Below, in pieces: positions 12,867 through 24,150 of a stretch of 64,000 bases of DNA (the stretch's first letter is position 1; every line of letters starts with the position of its first letter). Under the pieces are notes generated by a model, which was not told the origin of the DNA, searched no databases, and saw only the letters and a list, made by a program, of their open reading frames with translations. Location: assembly GCA_051453625.1 (NCBI GenBank), contig JBOZIK010000001.1, forward strand, positions 27,923,081 through 27,987,080, written 5' to 3'. The translations under genes were made by a program, and so were the position numbers. This stretch comes from Welwitschia mirabilis (taxonomy: Eukaryota > Gnetophyta > Gnetopsida > Welwitschiales).

Positions 12867-13304
12867 TAGCCTCCTATTTAGCCTTATTAGTTCCTGATAA
12901 AGTAAGTAATTAACTAGATTACAAGCCAACTTGACTAAGATAAACAATGCTGAAAAGATGTAAATTGAGTTCCATTACATCATGTAAGAAAATAATATTA
13001 CCAACAGGTAACTGATACAAATGTTAAAAAATTTTCTTAGGCCCCCTACTTAAGCATGTAACTATAGAATAAATGAATGCTATACACATACAAAAATCAT
13101 AAAAATGTAACTTTAGTGGCTTATGGAAAGAAACTGTATATGCATATTACAAAAACAATGGTAATGGATTGATGTGACAAACTTAAGTAGTGATATCCTC
13201 CAATGAGTAATGGATTTAACTTCATTAGTATCATCATAAGGGCAAAGGATACAACATTTTTCAAGATGATATAAAACATGGCAATTGAAAAATCTTGTAA
13301 GTGT
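12706..13304 (-). repeat. Duplicated segment, copy 1 (LTR edge plus subterminal region)
   Basis: This segment covers the inner 160 bp of the 3' LTR, the polypurine tract and about 410 bp of adjoining internal sequence. The same order recurs at 13405-14005 on the other side of a 100-N gap, with roughly 15% difference by eye. The difference looks too large for two alleles. Confidence 0.75.
12867..12892 (-). other. Polypurine tract of host element
   Basis: On the minus strand the sequence is ggctaaataggaggcta, directly before the LTR start. The same purine-rich phrase (…aaggctaagtggaggg…) precedes the 3' LTRs of the other copies at 27115, 33320, 49391 and 63970. It is the expected priming site for plus-strand DNA. 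Confidence 0.7.
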
Positions 13305-13404
13305 NNNNNNNNNNNNNNNNNNNNNNNNNNNNNNNNNNNNNNNNNNNNNNNNNNNNNNNNNNNNNNNNNNNNNNNNNNNNNNNNNNNNNNNNNNNNNNNN
13401 NNNN
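13305..13404. other. Assembly gap (100 N)
   Basis: Exactly 100 N, the usual placeholder for a gap of unknown size. Homologous sequence lies on both sides. Confidence 0.95.
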
Positions 13405-14005
13405 GAATAAGCCTGAGAAGCCATAAAATATGCTAAGAATCACATGTTCCACTAATCATCCTATTAGTTCTTCATAATCATTAGTATTGCATCCAAACCT
13501 ATGTAAATTTCTTGCAAAAGCACTCAAAATACATCATCAAATTCCTATAAATTAGTGTCACAACATAGCTCCCCACATAGCCTTATTAGTCCCTAATAAA
13601 GTAAGTGATCAACTAAATTGCGAGTCAATTTGACTAAGATAAAATTATACAAAAAAGATGTAGATTGTATTTCATTAAATCATGTAAGAAACAATATCAC
13701 AAATAGATAACTGATACAAATGTTGAAAATTTTCTCTAAGCCCCTACTTAAGCATATCACTATAGAATAAATGAATGCTATAAACATATATAAAAAGGTA
13801 ACTTTGATAGCTCATGAAATGAAAATTTATATGCATATTATAGAAATGATGATAATGGATTAATGTGATAGACTTAAGTAGTGCTATCCTCCAAAGAGTA
13901 ATGTATTTAAGTTCATTAAGGTCATCGTAAGGGCAAGGGACAAGAGTAGATATAGCATTTTTAGATGATCTGAAACATGGATATGGGAAAATATCATAAG
14001 TGTTG
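13405..14005 (-). repeat. Duplicated segment, copy 2 (second LTR fragment)
   Basis: It begins with about 160 bp of a family A LTR end (13405-13564, ending …GTGTCACAACA), then a polypurine-like stretch, then internal sequence matching 12893-13304. It also carries an extra piece near 13940. This may be the true 3' subterminal region of the host element next to a second LTR, the remains of a tandem copy, or a scaffolding join. Confidence 0.7.
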
Positions 14006-15002
14006 CTAGATCCTACAAGATAAAGTTCATGTATTCTACATAAATTTATTCAAATAACATGAAAAACTAATCCAAATAACTCATCATAAAGTTAGAACTT
14101 GAAATCTTAGAATATGAAAAATTTGTACTAAAAATTATTGAATAATACCTAGAAAGATTTCCTACCCCCTCATCCCCCACAGAAGAAGCAAGATATCCCA
14201 AACTGCATCAAGAATAAAGGTGAGGTATCATCACCTTTATCATTGGAATGATAGGCATGGGATGATAGTCATCAAATAAGCTATATGGAGAAAAAGGTGA
14301 AACAAGAAAAATTTAGAAAATAAGAAAACACAAAAAAACAAAAGAAAGAAAACAAAAAACAAGGAAAAAGTGAATAAACAACTTGAAGAACATCCCCATG
14401 ATGGAGAATAAAAAGGTAATAGTTGAATAAAATGAACTAAGTAAAAATAAGAAATGCTCAAAGACTCCTCAAATATGCCCAAACACATGGAAAAGAAGAA
14501 CTGAAACTATTAGATTATGGGAACTTAGCAGAGAGAAAACAATAATCCTCTAGAAAAATTAAGGATAAATATCAAAAAGGAACTATAAAATAATTATATC
14601 CATAATGCAATGCTAAATAAGTATGGAAATAACTTTAAAAAATATAACAAATTAACTAAAGAAAAATAAAATTAAAAATGGACATAGGAACATAAAGAAG
14701 ATTGCTTTCTTATCCTAAATGCTAATCTAAGAAATTCTCTTAGCAAAAATCGTAAAATCACCTAATAATGATGCATGGAATAATCTAAAAATTTATAAAG
14801 TTCCACTAGAATAGGCAATAATTATGATTATGTCGAGTATGATAATGTTATCAAACAATGAATGATAAGATAAAAAGTTGTTTTAAAATAGGAACTTACA
14901 AGCTACCATATCAAAACAGCACTAGAATCCAAAAAAGTAGAGTGATCATATGGAAATACTAGAAATAAATAAAGAAAAATGAGTTTAGAAAATAAGAAAT
15001 AC
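14006..15002 (-). other. Host element 3' region, no gene seen
   Basis: This is where an env-like frame would lie in an Athila-type element, but I find only A+T-rich and A-rich tracts, for example 14290-14370. An 82-codon minus-strand open frame at 14240-14488 is Phe/Leu/Ser-rich low-complexity sequence and is not called. One copy of the recurrent palindrome lies around 14223-14262. Confidence 0.5.
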
Positions 15003-15240
15003 TTATGATAACACCTGGGATACCACTGATCTCATAGCCTTGAAATGCAATTTATTTTTCCATGACGAGGGGAGTGTAACAACTATCAGAGGAATAAGTA
15101 CCGACACAATATGACTTACTGACCCCTTAATGGAGTTTTCACAGCTATTATAACACATTGCCAAAAGCCCCTCTCTAGAATATTTACCCCAATACACTTT
15201 GTTAGAACATTATGATTACCATGTGTTGGAGGTATAACGT
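15003..15240 (-). other. Conserved 3' block of host element
   Basis: On the minus strand this corresponds to blocks at 23590, 31573, 48630 and 59380. Shared landmarks are a gggcaaatatt phrase, a gaaaactcca phrase, actcccctc followed by an A-rich turn, and …gaggctatgagatcagtgg…. It is less A+T-rich than its surroundings and lies downstream of integrase. A 64-codon open frame (15197-15003) is not preserved in the other copies, so the block is probably non-coding. Confidence 0.7.
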
Positions 15241-15261
15241 GAAGAAACATGGTCTACTTTT

Positions 15262-15298
15262 CTTTTTTCTCTCTCTCTCTCTCTCTTTTTTTTTTTAG
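15262..15298. repeat. (TC)n microsatellite with T run
   Basis: A run of ctctctctctctctctct followed by ten T. On the minus strand of the host element this is a GA-repeat after an A run, at the spot where other copies have short purine runs (31545-31570, 48600-48610, 59340-59356). Confidence 0.8.
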
Positions 15299-15639
15299 TA
15301 TTATTCCACATAACCAAGTACTTGTAAGGATAAAAGTAAAGAAATAAGATGAGTAACAAAGTAAGAACATCTAAAAATAGCTAATTTGCTTATAGCATTA
15401 GAAGAAAACAAAAGAACCAAGGCATCTTCCTTTTAAAATAAAGTTCATAGACATATGAACGTTTAAAAATTATATGAAGCCAATCTTATCATTGAAAATA
15501 TCCAAGTAAAATATTATTAATCATGAAAACTTTATTAGTAAATACATGTTAAGTTAAAGATATTCAAGTGATAACATGATGTTTTCCTAAGGAATGCATT
15601 AAGAAAGAATTTAAATAATGGAAAAAGAAAGGTTTTTCT

Positions 15640-17382
15640 CATGAAGAGGGGCTTCCAAAATAAGTGCTTCTAGCATGTTCAAAGTTTCATCAAGAGATGA
15701 CTCATAAAGTTTTAACCTTTATCCATTAACCTTTTAAATTTCTCTATTATTTAGATTAGAGATTTCAATTGATCCATTTGAGTATACTTTTTTTACAAGA
15801 TAAGGACTGAACCATTTAGAAGTTAACTTGTTGTGCAAAAGATGTATGTAGGTGTTATACAAAAGGATAAGTTGACTAGGTTCAAAATATCTATAAATAA
15901 TCTTTTTATCATGTTTAAACTTCACTTGAGTTTTATGAATGAGTTGATAATGTAAAGCATGAATACACTTTTCATCTAAATGATTTTAAGATTATCATTA
16001 AAGTCTACAAGGTTAAGTTAATGGATGTATCAATAAGAATTATAGCAAACATCAATGGGTAATACACGCACTTTGTCATACACAAGTTCATAGGGTGTGA
16101 AACCTAGAGTTACACCAAGTAGTACAGTAAGCCCAAAGAACATCATTAAGTTTAGAGGACCAAGTTTTCTTATTGATAGAAAATAATTTTTAAAGCATTT
16201 TTTTAATTTCTCTATTTTCATTTTTAGCTTANNNNNNNNNNNNNNNNNNNNNNNNNNNNNNNNNNNNNNNNNNNNNNNNNNNNNNNNNNNNNNNNNNNNN
16301 NNNNNNNNNNNNNNNNNNNNNNNNNNNNNNNNNNNNNNNNNNNNNNNNNNNNNNNNNNNNNNNNNNNNNNNNNNNNNNNNNNNNNNNNNNNNNNNNNNNN
16401 NNNNNNNNNNNNNNNNNNNNNNNNNNNNNNNNNNNNNNNNNNNNNNNNNNNNNNNNNNNNNNNNNNNNNNNNNNNNNNNNNNNNNNNNNNNNNNNNNNNN
16501 NNNNNNNNNNNNNNNNNNNNNNNNNNNNNNNNNNNNNNNNNNNNNNNNNNNNNNNNNNNNNNNNNNNNNNNNNNNNNNNNNNNNNNNNNNNNNNNNNNNN
16601 NNNNNNNNNNNNNNNNNNNNNNNNNNNNNNNNNNNNNNNNNNNNNNNNNNNNNNNNNNNNNNNNNNNNNNNNNNNNNNNNNNNNNNNNNNNNNNNNNNNN
16701 ATGGATAAAAAAAGTTTTCAAAAAAGTAATTAATAAAATGAGTTTTTTGATCACTAATAATAATTTGTGAAAAACCAAATTGTTAAAAAATATGAGTTTG
16801 AATAAAGTTGGAAATAGTTCGAGCATCATTTTTGGTAGTAAAAACAAATTCAACCCACTTTGTAAAATAATCAATAGCTATAAGTATATAATTTTTATCA
16901 TGGAAAGGTGGTGTAATTGGGCCTACAAAGTTAATTCCCTAATAATCAAAAGGTTTACATTCAAGTATAGGTTTGAAGGACTTATTATGAGAACGAGTTA
17001 AGATACTATAGCATTGACATGCATCACACTTCTTAGAAAAGTTAAATGAGTTTTTGAAAAGTGTAGGCCAATAAAAACTAGAGTGAATATTTTTCATGAT
17101 GGTCTTTTGGCCATTAAATTATCCTCCAAATACCCCATCATGGCAAATTTTTAAGATTTTTAAAGTTTTCCGCTCAGGTACACACTTACACATAATTTGA
17201 TCTTTGCAACATCTGTAAAGATGTGGTTCATTCCACTTATAGTTATCGATCCTATTAAAAAAAGTTTTACATTGGTTATGATTCCAATGCTGAGGATTTT
17301 TCATAGTCACAAGGTAATTCATAATGTCAGCATACCAAGGAGTGAGATGAGAGAATGGAATGACATAAATTTGTTTAATCAC
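15640..17382 (-). pseudogene. Integrase of host element
   Basis: Integrase inserts the element DNA into the genome. From 17382 downward one sees the HHCC-type N-terminal region (PWYAD… to 17119, then a CDAC pair near 16990), the core with AIDYFTKW (ca. 16880) and ISDQKTHF (ca. 16770), then a gap, and the C-terminal part (16221-15734) with FTPYELVY and a LLYN…KLTSKW module typical of Athila/Calypso integrases. The first catalytic Asp appears to be Asn (G-I-N-F near 16930). Stops and frameshifts are frequent, and the catalytic Glu region lies in the 469-N gap. The last conserved piece ends near 15640. Confidence 0.88.
16232..16700. other. Assembly gap (469 N)
   Basis: A sized gap inside the integrase core; it hides the segment expected to hold the catalytic Glu. 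Confidence 0.95.
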
Positions 17383-17513
17383 AAAGAGTTATTCATCAAG
17401 AAAAGATTCATTAATGGGAGTTTCATCATGAGAGCAAAAAAGTAGAAATAGATGATCAACAATACTATTATGTTTTTTAGCCTTATCAATAATGGTAAGA
17501 TTAAATTCTCATA

Positions 17514-17822
17514 TTAGAATGATCTATATAATAATTTTACATTAGAGTCTTTTTTAATCATGAAATAGCAGATGACTACATGATCTATGAAGACATTGAT
17601 GTGAAAACCAAGAATATAATGTTGAAGATGATTTAAGCAAAAGATAATATCAAGTATTTCTCTCTTTGTAGTAGTGTAGTTAGATTGGAATTTAGACAAA
17701 GTTTTACTAAGATAAGACATGAATTTGAAACCATTTTCATATTTTTGGCCAAGAACCCCTCCTACAATAATGTTACTTGCATTACACATAAGCTCAAAGT
17801 TTTTACTCCAATCAAGACCCAT
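17514..17822 (-). pseudogene. RNase H domain of host element
   Basis: A 102-codon minus-strand frame carries the Ty3/gypsy RNase H that removes the RNA strand during reverse transcription. Visible are a GLDWSKNFELMCNAS start, a GGVLGQ motif, YLSKTLS and YTTTKREILDIIF, and FIDHV near the end. In the start motif the usual first catalytic Asp is Asn (CNAS), while the Glu of KRE and the Asp of FIDH remain. It continues directly from the RT at 17823. Confidence 0.88.
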
Positions 17823-18483
17823 GAAAATAGGTTCAAAAGAAATGTTTTCATTGAGGGTTTTAAATACAAGTTGACATGAATCATTCTAATTGAACTTAAC
17901 ATCTTTTTCAAGTAAGGAGTGGATAGGTTTATAAATTCTAGCATAATCATGAATGAATCATCAATAAAAACTAGCATGTCCAAGAAAAGATCTAACTTGT
18001 TTAACATTAGCTAGAGGACTAAGATTTTTAATGATATAAACTTTGGTGGAGTCCATTCTAATCCCTTCTTTTGAAATGTAATGACCTAAAACAATTTCAT
18101 GTTAGATAAGGAGAAAACTCTTTTTCCAACTTAAATGTAAACCACTCTCAATACATCAATCTAAGACTTTCTCTAATCTCACTATAGTTTATTCAAAAGT
18201 ATCACCAAAGATGGAGAAGTCATTCATACAAATTTTAATAGAATATTTTATCATATGAGAAATGATCCTTATCATGGCTTGTTAAAAGGTTCCAAGGGCA
18301 TTATAAAGTCCAAAGGTCATTTGTTTCAAACCAAATATTTCAAAGAAAGAAGTAAAAGTGGTTTTAGCTTGATCTTTAATTATTATACAAATTTGATTAT
18401 AGTCACTATACCCATTAAGGAAACAATAGTAGGAATACCCTTGGATTCTAATAAGTACTTGATCAACAAAGGATAAAGAACAA
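17823..18483 (-). pseudogene. Reverse transcriptase of host element, C-terminal half
   Basis: Minus-strand frames from 18483 downward give the palm and thumb: FVDQVL, then FLNGYSDYNQI, then MTFGLYN…GTF, the catalytic box and the SFLGHASFY connection motif. The catalytic box reads CMND instead of FMDD (18219-18227), so the second Asp is lost. At 18483 the frame stops at a plus-strand LTR; the N-terminal half resumes at 34805. The join keeps the frame once the insertion and one copy of the flanking five bases are set aside. Confidence 0.88.
18479..18483. repeat. Target-site duplication, left copy (aacaa)
   Basis: aacaa lies directly left of the LTR starting at 18484; gacaa lies directly right of the LTR ending at 34804. 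Four of five bases agree. Confidence 0.65.
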
Positions 18484-19951
18484 TGTTGTAATGCCCATTT
18501 GTAGGAATTTGAAGGTGTATTTAGAGTACTTTTACAGGACGTTTATACAAGTTTAGATTCAATTTTGCTAATTAGGGAGAGACGATAAGATGATCATGAA
18601 AACATGTAATTCTTGGCATAATCAAAGGCATTTCAAGCATGTTCTAATACTTAGCATATGAAAGGAAGACTACTGATAAAAAAGGATGATTTACTCTACT
18701 TAAGAAGCTTGGGAGAGGTATCATCCCCACTGTCATTCCCATGACATAGGAAATGATAGCACTACTACTTATCACTATATCAACATAGCTTAAATAGATG
18801 GGAGAATGGAGCATAGACTAGACTAGACTAGAACATGAGGTGTCATCCCTTATGTTGTTCATACAACATACAGGACAACAAATTATGACATGGATAGAAG
18901 CATATGCTGTAGGACTGACAGTGGGGTAGACATATCACACATGGTGATATCCCCTTTGTCATCACCAAAATAGTTAGAACAATGACCTTATTCACATGGA
19001 CAAAAGCTACGAGGCTGACAATAGGGAATGAAGACATGTGGCACATGGTGACATCCCTTATGTCATCCCAATGATAGGTGGGATGATAGCTCTTTTTTTA
19101 TGTTTAGGAAGAAATATCTTATAAATGGGGTCAAGTGATCCATGTGGGATACTAGGGTTTTCTCTCTGATGTCTAAGATTATGGTTCTATAAATTTCAAT
19201 GTAAAATTATAAATACCCACTTTATCCTCACTTCCAAATCATCTTTTATACCCGATACTTATGATGAAGGATTAAATAGTAAGAGGTCCATCTAGAGCTA
19301 CAGAAAATAATCTCTTTGGTGTTAGGCTGAATATCTTTCATTAAGGTGCTATTATTCTATTTATAAGTGGATGTTATATTCTAAATACTCTTTGAATTAA
19401 TACAATTTCTCTTTTCATTCCAATTGTTTGAATGTCCCTTGTGGTTTAAGTTGGTCATAGTTAAGTAATAGTTTTATGATTTATTTAGATCATAAGATCA
19501 ATCTTTTTTAAGGTTGACCGTGGTTAGTGGTAGATTTACTTTTTCATTCCATTTTCATATTTCATTCTTATCTTACTTAGATAGATCTCATAGTTTATAT
19601 TGATTAAAAACTAGTTGGATGCTATTTTTAATTGATATAAGTTATAGAGAAAATAGTCTTTGGGACAGGAGGACTAAGATCTAAGTAGAACCCATTTTTA
19701 TTTAAATTCATTTTATTCCATATCTATTCATCTTGCATTACTTTTGCATTGTTATTTACTTTTAGTTATTAAAAGATAAAAGATTAAAAATACCTTTGGA
19801 AATTAGTTCTCTAACTCTAAGCCTAGTGCCTTCATTAGGATTATGACATTCAGGTGAACTTCCATCTATACTAGCATGTATTTTCTGTAATTTATTTGAT
19901 TTACAGGTTTACTTAAAGGACTTTAGGATTGCATAAATTCACACTACAATA
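18484..19951 (+). mobile_element. LTR A1 (5' LTR of the nested cluster)
   Basis: The LTR starts TGTTGTAATGCCCATTTG and ends …ATTCACACTACAATA, right before the primer-binding site. The TATA box tataaata is at 19208-19215. The U3 carries two imperfect ~95-bp units (18887-18973 and 18993-19087) and palindromes at 18719-18760 and 19040-19089. The final A follows T instead of C, a one-base decay of the usual CA. Confidence 0.88.
18887..19087 (+). repeat. Tandem ~95-bp U3 units in LTR A1
   Basis: Two units share the order: acatgga…aaagc, then ctgacarta, then a gacat…cacatggtgayatccc phrase, then …gtcatc.c…atgata. The same pair occurs in LTR A3 (33741-33830 and 33840-33935) but not in A2 or the host element LTRs, so it marks a subfamily. 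Repeated U3 units are common places for transcription-factor binding. Confidence 0.65.
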
Positions 19952-19954
19952 TTT

Positions 19955-19975
19955 TGACACCATTACTAGGGAAGG
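19955..19975 (+). other. Primer-binding site, tRNA-Asp type (A1)
   Basis: TGACACCATTACTAGGGA, three bases after the LTR. It matches the complement of the plant tRNA-Asp 3' end except at positions that read as C-to-T or G-to-A changes. Confidence 0.75.
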
Positions 19976-20508
19976 CTATAAGGTGGTAAGAGAATTGTCA
20001 TTAACTAGATAAGCACCTTGAATCTGTTATTCAAGTTATTGATTTAATTTAATGTTGTATTTCTAGTGTAGTTTAAAGTAGATTCATTTCTACATGATTT
20101 TATTTTTCACAATTTTTCTTAAGAATCCTATCATTTTCTCTATTGTCTTGATGACATAGGGTATGATAATTTAAAATTTCAAAATTAGTTTCTATTTTTT
20201 GCAATTTTTTTAATTTTTCATCATAATAAAATATTGTTGTGTCTATCATTCCCATGATCAGAAGGATGATAGTCCTATATTTTTTTACATTTTTGATATT
20301 TTCTTTTTTGCAAATTAAATAAATAGTCGCTCTTCCTGTTATTTCCAAAATAGTCAAGATGATAGTATAGTTTCTTTCTATTAAATTTTTGTAGTTTTAG
20401 ATTTTTGTTACTATGATCATCGTCCTTTCTGTGGTCCCCACGATTAGGTAGATGATGGTCTGTTGTTTTTTATTTTGATATTTTATTAGTGTTTAAACAT
20501 GCAAGGAC
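19976..20508 (+). other. 5' leader of A1 element
   Basis: Non-coding leader between primer-binding site and gag start. It holds two recurrent palindromes (ca. 20240-20275 and 20418-20462). An 85-codon minus-strand open frame across it (20357-20100) is not preserved in the related leaders at 21400 or 28550 and is not called. Confidence 0.6.
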
Positions 20509-21027
20509 ATGGTGAATTCTAGTAAGAAGAGAAAATATCAAAGAGAATTAAACCTAATTAAAGAAAATATCAGAGAAGGATTATTTGATTTTGAGCTAAA
20601 TATAGATATTCACACCCCAGGTATGCAAATTCCTAGAATTAAAGAAGAAGATTTTTCTACTTTTATTATTTCAAAATCAGACTTACAAAAGAAAATTGTA
20701 GTGTAGAAGTACATCATATCCTTTCTTCAAATATCTCCAATATATCAAAAGCATCACAAAAATAAAAATACATTTCTTCATCTAATACTTCAATCATAGT
20801 AGGAACTTCTTTCTAGAATGTGAACATTACTCTTAGGGATTTAATTACAAATAAAAAACTTGAAATTCAAGAACCTTTTAATTTATTCCTTGGAGATGAT
20901 GTAGAATTAAGAAACTTAAGTTCTTGTCCAACTTTTTTGGGGAAACCAAAGGAAGATCCTTTTCAACATTTAGCTGACATTGAACAACTTGTGCTTACCT
21001 CAAGAAATGGAAAAAAATATATTGGTG
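20509..21027 (+). pseudogene. Gag N-terminal part of A1 element (broken by gap)
   Basis: The frame starts at ATG 20509 and reads 65 codons, basic first (KKRKYQREL), then a conserved IHTPGMQIPR segment, to a stop at 20704. After a frameshift it resumes at about 20820 with the gag segment leading to the core domain (FNLFLGDDVELRNL…HLADIEQLVLTSRNGKK). Gag forms the particle that packages element RNA. The same order is seen on the minus strand at 38351 and in family B copies, which fixes the start. The 100-N gap at 21028 removes the rest; on the far side sequence belongs to another LTR. Confidence 0.8.
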
Positions 21028-21127
21028 NNNNNNNNNNNNNNNNNNNNNNNNNNNNNNNNNNNNNNNNNNNNNNNNNNNNNNNNNNNNNNNNNNNNNNNNN
21101 NNNNNNNNNNNNNNNNNNNNNNNNNNN
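21028..21127. other. Assembly gap (100 N)
   Basis: Gap of unknown size; gag lies on the left and an LTR interior on the right, so an unknown amount of element sequence is missing. Confidence 0.95.
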
Positions 21128-21375
21128 TCATTCACAGCATTTCATCTCCATTTATCTTGCATTTCTTTTGCATTGTTATTTACTTTTAAGAGTTGAAAGA
21201 TAAAGACTAAAAATACTCTTAGAAATCAATTCTCTAACTCTGAGCCTAGTGCATTTATTGGGATTATGACATTCGGGTAAACTTCCATCTATACTAGTGT
21301 GTGTTTTTCTGCAAGTTATTTGATTTATAGGTTTACCTAAAGGGTTTCAGGATTGCATAAATTCATACCTCAACA
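21128..21375 (+). mobile_element. 3' part of a family A LTR
   Basis: It aligns with the last ca. 250 bp of LTR A1 (19700-19951), including the …tttgcattgttatttact… and …tctatactagtgtgt… phrases, and ends …CATACCTCAACA with an intact CA. It is a 5' LTR because a primer-binding site follows; its left part is lost in the gap. Confidence 0.85.
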
Positions 21376-21378
21376 TTT

Positions 21379-22195
21379 TGGCCCCTTTACCAGGGAAGGC
21401 TACAAGGATTTAAAGAATTATTACTAATCAAATAAGTACCTTGAATCTTCTATTTGGGTTATTTATTTGAATTAGTGCTGTATTTTTAATTTAGCTTAAA
21501 ATAGATTTATTTCTGCAATTTTTATTTTCTGTAGTTTTTAAAGACCTTGTCATCCTCTATGTTGTTCTGATGATATCGGGAACCATAGTTCTAAAATTTC
21601 AAATTTATTTTCTATTTTTGCAATTTTTCTTCTACTCATAGTTTAGTAATAAAGGTACTATCATCCACATAATAGTCTAGACGATAGTCTCGCTTTTTTG
21701 AGTTTTAGTAATCTTTCTTTCTAAGTTTTTTAAGTTTATATTTTTTTATGTGATTGTCATCTCCCCTGTCATCCCCACGACCAGGTGGACGATGGCTTTT
21801 GCTTTTGATTTTGGTTTTCTATTTATGATCTATGCATGCAAGAACATAGTAAATTCTAGTAGAAAGATAAAATATTAAAGGAAGCAAAACTTGACTGAAG
21901 AAAAACATTAATGCAGGATCATTCAACTTTGAGAAAAATCTAGGTATGCATATCATAGGTATATAAGTTCCTAGATTTATTTCCCTCTTATTGAAGAATT
22001 ATATTTTTCTTTATTTCTATAGTCATTTTGTTAGTTATTTTCATGATAGACAGCCATTACACATCTTTTGAGTGTTAAGAACTATCAAAAAAACACTAAA
22101 ACACTCAAGAGAGGGAAACTTAATCTTTATTGTATACTTATCTACCTTACCATCTTGAATTAAAATTCTCTTATTTTATTCTTCTCACTCGCTTT
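21379..22195 (+). other. Primer-binding site and leader of A derivative 1
   Basis: TGGCCCCTTTACCAGGGA at 21379 is the tRNA-Asp-type site. The leader carries the recurrent palindrome (21745-21797). At 21830-21985 it contains a decayed copy of the gag N-terminus (gcaagaacat.gt.aattctagt… to …ataagttcctag), without a usable ATG. It then runs without gag core into the next reading frame; homologous leader sequence lies at 28523-29336. Confidence 0.65.
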
Positions 22196-23108
22196 AATGA
22201 ACAGTAATAGAAAGATCTTTTTGGAACTTCTTTCTGAAAGAAGAAGAAACTTGCAAACTACTGAGAATAATGGTAAGAAAACACTTTGAGAAATTTTTGC
22301 TAAAAGAGGAAGACCATCACAAAATATTGTTGAAAATAGAAATTGGGATCCTTTCACTTTTCAATATGTTTATTACTTTCCCTCTTCTTTTCAAACCTTA
22401 TATAGACATGATGATGAAGATTTTCCATATTTGAGGGATTTCACCTCATTCTGATAAATGTTTTGCAATAATTTTTATCAATTCCTACCATTTTTCATGC
22501 ATTACTATGAAGAAGAACCATCTCCCATGACTTACTATAAAGAAAATAATGATCCATTAAATGCAAAGATTGATGAAATAAAGAAGAATCAAGAAAACAT
22601 AAATAAGAATCTAGAAAAATTAGTTGAAACCTTGCAACAATCACTATCACATATTCAATAATATTTTAAAACATGACATCCCCATAACTATTTTATTTCA
22701 TCTTACCTTAAGTAAAATGAGAAGAACTTTAAAAAATGATGATTATTCTTACTTTCAACTTAAAAATGAAAGTATGGATCAAACTTCAACATCCTACTCA
22801 TTAGGAGATAATAAAAAGAGAAACAATAATAACACAACTAAACATTTCAACAATTGAGATGAGAATGACCATTTATTAGATGATGATATTGAAATATTAG
22901 ATTATATCTTGCCATTCATTTACTATTAGACAATCAAGAGGAGAAATCCAATCCTAATAAAACTAAAAACTTTTCAATCACTAATGAAGATAATGCTCTT
23001 ATTTCTCTTTGTAATATTTTTGATGAATCCAATAACCTAGAGAATGAAATCAATATTCAACATAAGAAGGGAGATCTAGTCACAAATAATGATCACAATC
23101 ATGAAGCA
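22196..23108 (+). pseudogene. Unrecognised ORF of A derivative 1 (copy 1)
   Basis: A frame starting at ATG 22196 is homologous along its length to the one at 29337. In order: a basic N-terminus; an aromatic, Ser-rich segment (FQ.Y.YF/S.FPSSFQT.YRHDDED); a YY-E-E-P-S segment at 22503; a predicted coiled coil (IDEIKKNQENINKNLEKL, 22568-22624); then an acid- and Asn-rich stretch with TSTSYSLGD (22785-22812). Several stops and frame changes break it. The coiled coil resembles the region between zinc knuckle and protease in family B Gag, so I infer a Gag-derived protein without the core domain. No zinc knuckle is seen. It is cut by a gap at 23109. Confidence 0.55.
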
Positions 23109-23208
23109 NNNNNNNNNNNNNNNNNNNNNNNNNNNNNNNNNNNNNNNNNNNNNNNNNNNNNNNNNNNNNNNNNNNNNNNNNNNNNNNNNNNNNNNNNNNN
23201 NNNNNNNN
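23109..23208. other. Assembly gap (100 N)
   Basis: Gap of unknown size inside A derivative 1; the end of its reading frame and any integrase remnant are missing. Confidence 0.95.
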
Positions 23209-23589
23209 CATCTTATTATTATATAAGTTCTTTCTTAGCTTATTCTTTTGGTGAATGTTATGATGTCACCTAATCATCTTTTAAAATTGACTTATGTGTT
23301 TCTTTATAAAGTTTTTATGATTAATATTCAAACTTGGGCAATTTACAATGGTAAGAATGTATTCACCCAATCTTAAAACAATTCCATATCTATGGATTTC
23401 ACTTTGAAGGAATATGCCTTAGTTCTTATGCTTTTTTCCCAATGGTGTAAGGTCTTTGATTGTTTGGGAGTGTTTTTTTGTCTTTTATCTCATTTATTTA
23501 TCTTTATATTTTTTGAGTTTGTGACCATGTGTGAATTTTTCTAAAGGAAAGGAAAAAAATGATTATCATAGTCTATTATATTTTATGAT

Positions 23590-24150
23590 AAAATAAAAAT
23601 ACATGGTCATCATGATGTTATAACATACTAGGGTAAATTTTTTTCAAGATGAACCTTTTGCAATCTTGGTAGTTATGAAAACCTTACTAGGAGGTCCATT
23701 AGCCATGCTTCATGAGTCTTACCTCTTTGAATGTAGCTGAACTCCCCTCATTAGGGAAAACGTTGTAATAAACTTTGAGGCTATGGAATTAATAGTATTC
23801 CAAGTATCATCAAAGGCATTACTTATTTCCTAGACTCTTAGTATTTCCACTTGACCATTTCACTGTTAAGGATTTGGGTGTATTTGTGGGGTGTGAATAG
23901 GTAAGTTAATTTTTGAGTAGCTTTTGATATTATCATTGATTATTCTAGGAACTTAATTTTTTTGGTATCATCATAATCATGACCTTTTCAAGTGGGACTC
24001 TATAGTTAATACATTTTATCATGCATTATTACTTAAGTAGATTTATAACATCTTCCATAGGGATGTGGTTGATTAGAATTTAGAATATGTAAGCAATCTT
24101 CTTAATGTTCTTTAGATCTATTTTTGTTTTGCTTTTCTTTAGTTTTTTAA
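23590..24150 (+). other. Conserved 3' block of A derivative 1
   Basis: It matches the block at 31573-32110 and the family B blocks. Landmarks are gggtaaatttttttcaagatgaacctttt, ggaggtccattagccatgcttcatg, gaactcccctcattaggg, ttgaggctatgg, and cctagactcttagtatttccac. Conservation covers about 550 bp here. No shared reading frame is evident. Confidence 0.7.

Noticed and set aside
13113-13452. Open frames spanning the N gap
   Set aside because: They are open only because N codons contain no stops.
14240-14488. 82-codon minus-strand frame that looks like a membrane protein
   Set aside because: Phe/Leu/Ser runs come from A-rich tracts on the plus strand; not preserved in related elements.
18255-18476. 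73-codon plus-strand frame
   Set aside because: Complementary to the minus-strand RT palm domain of the host element.
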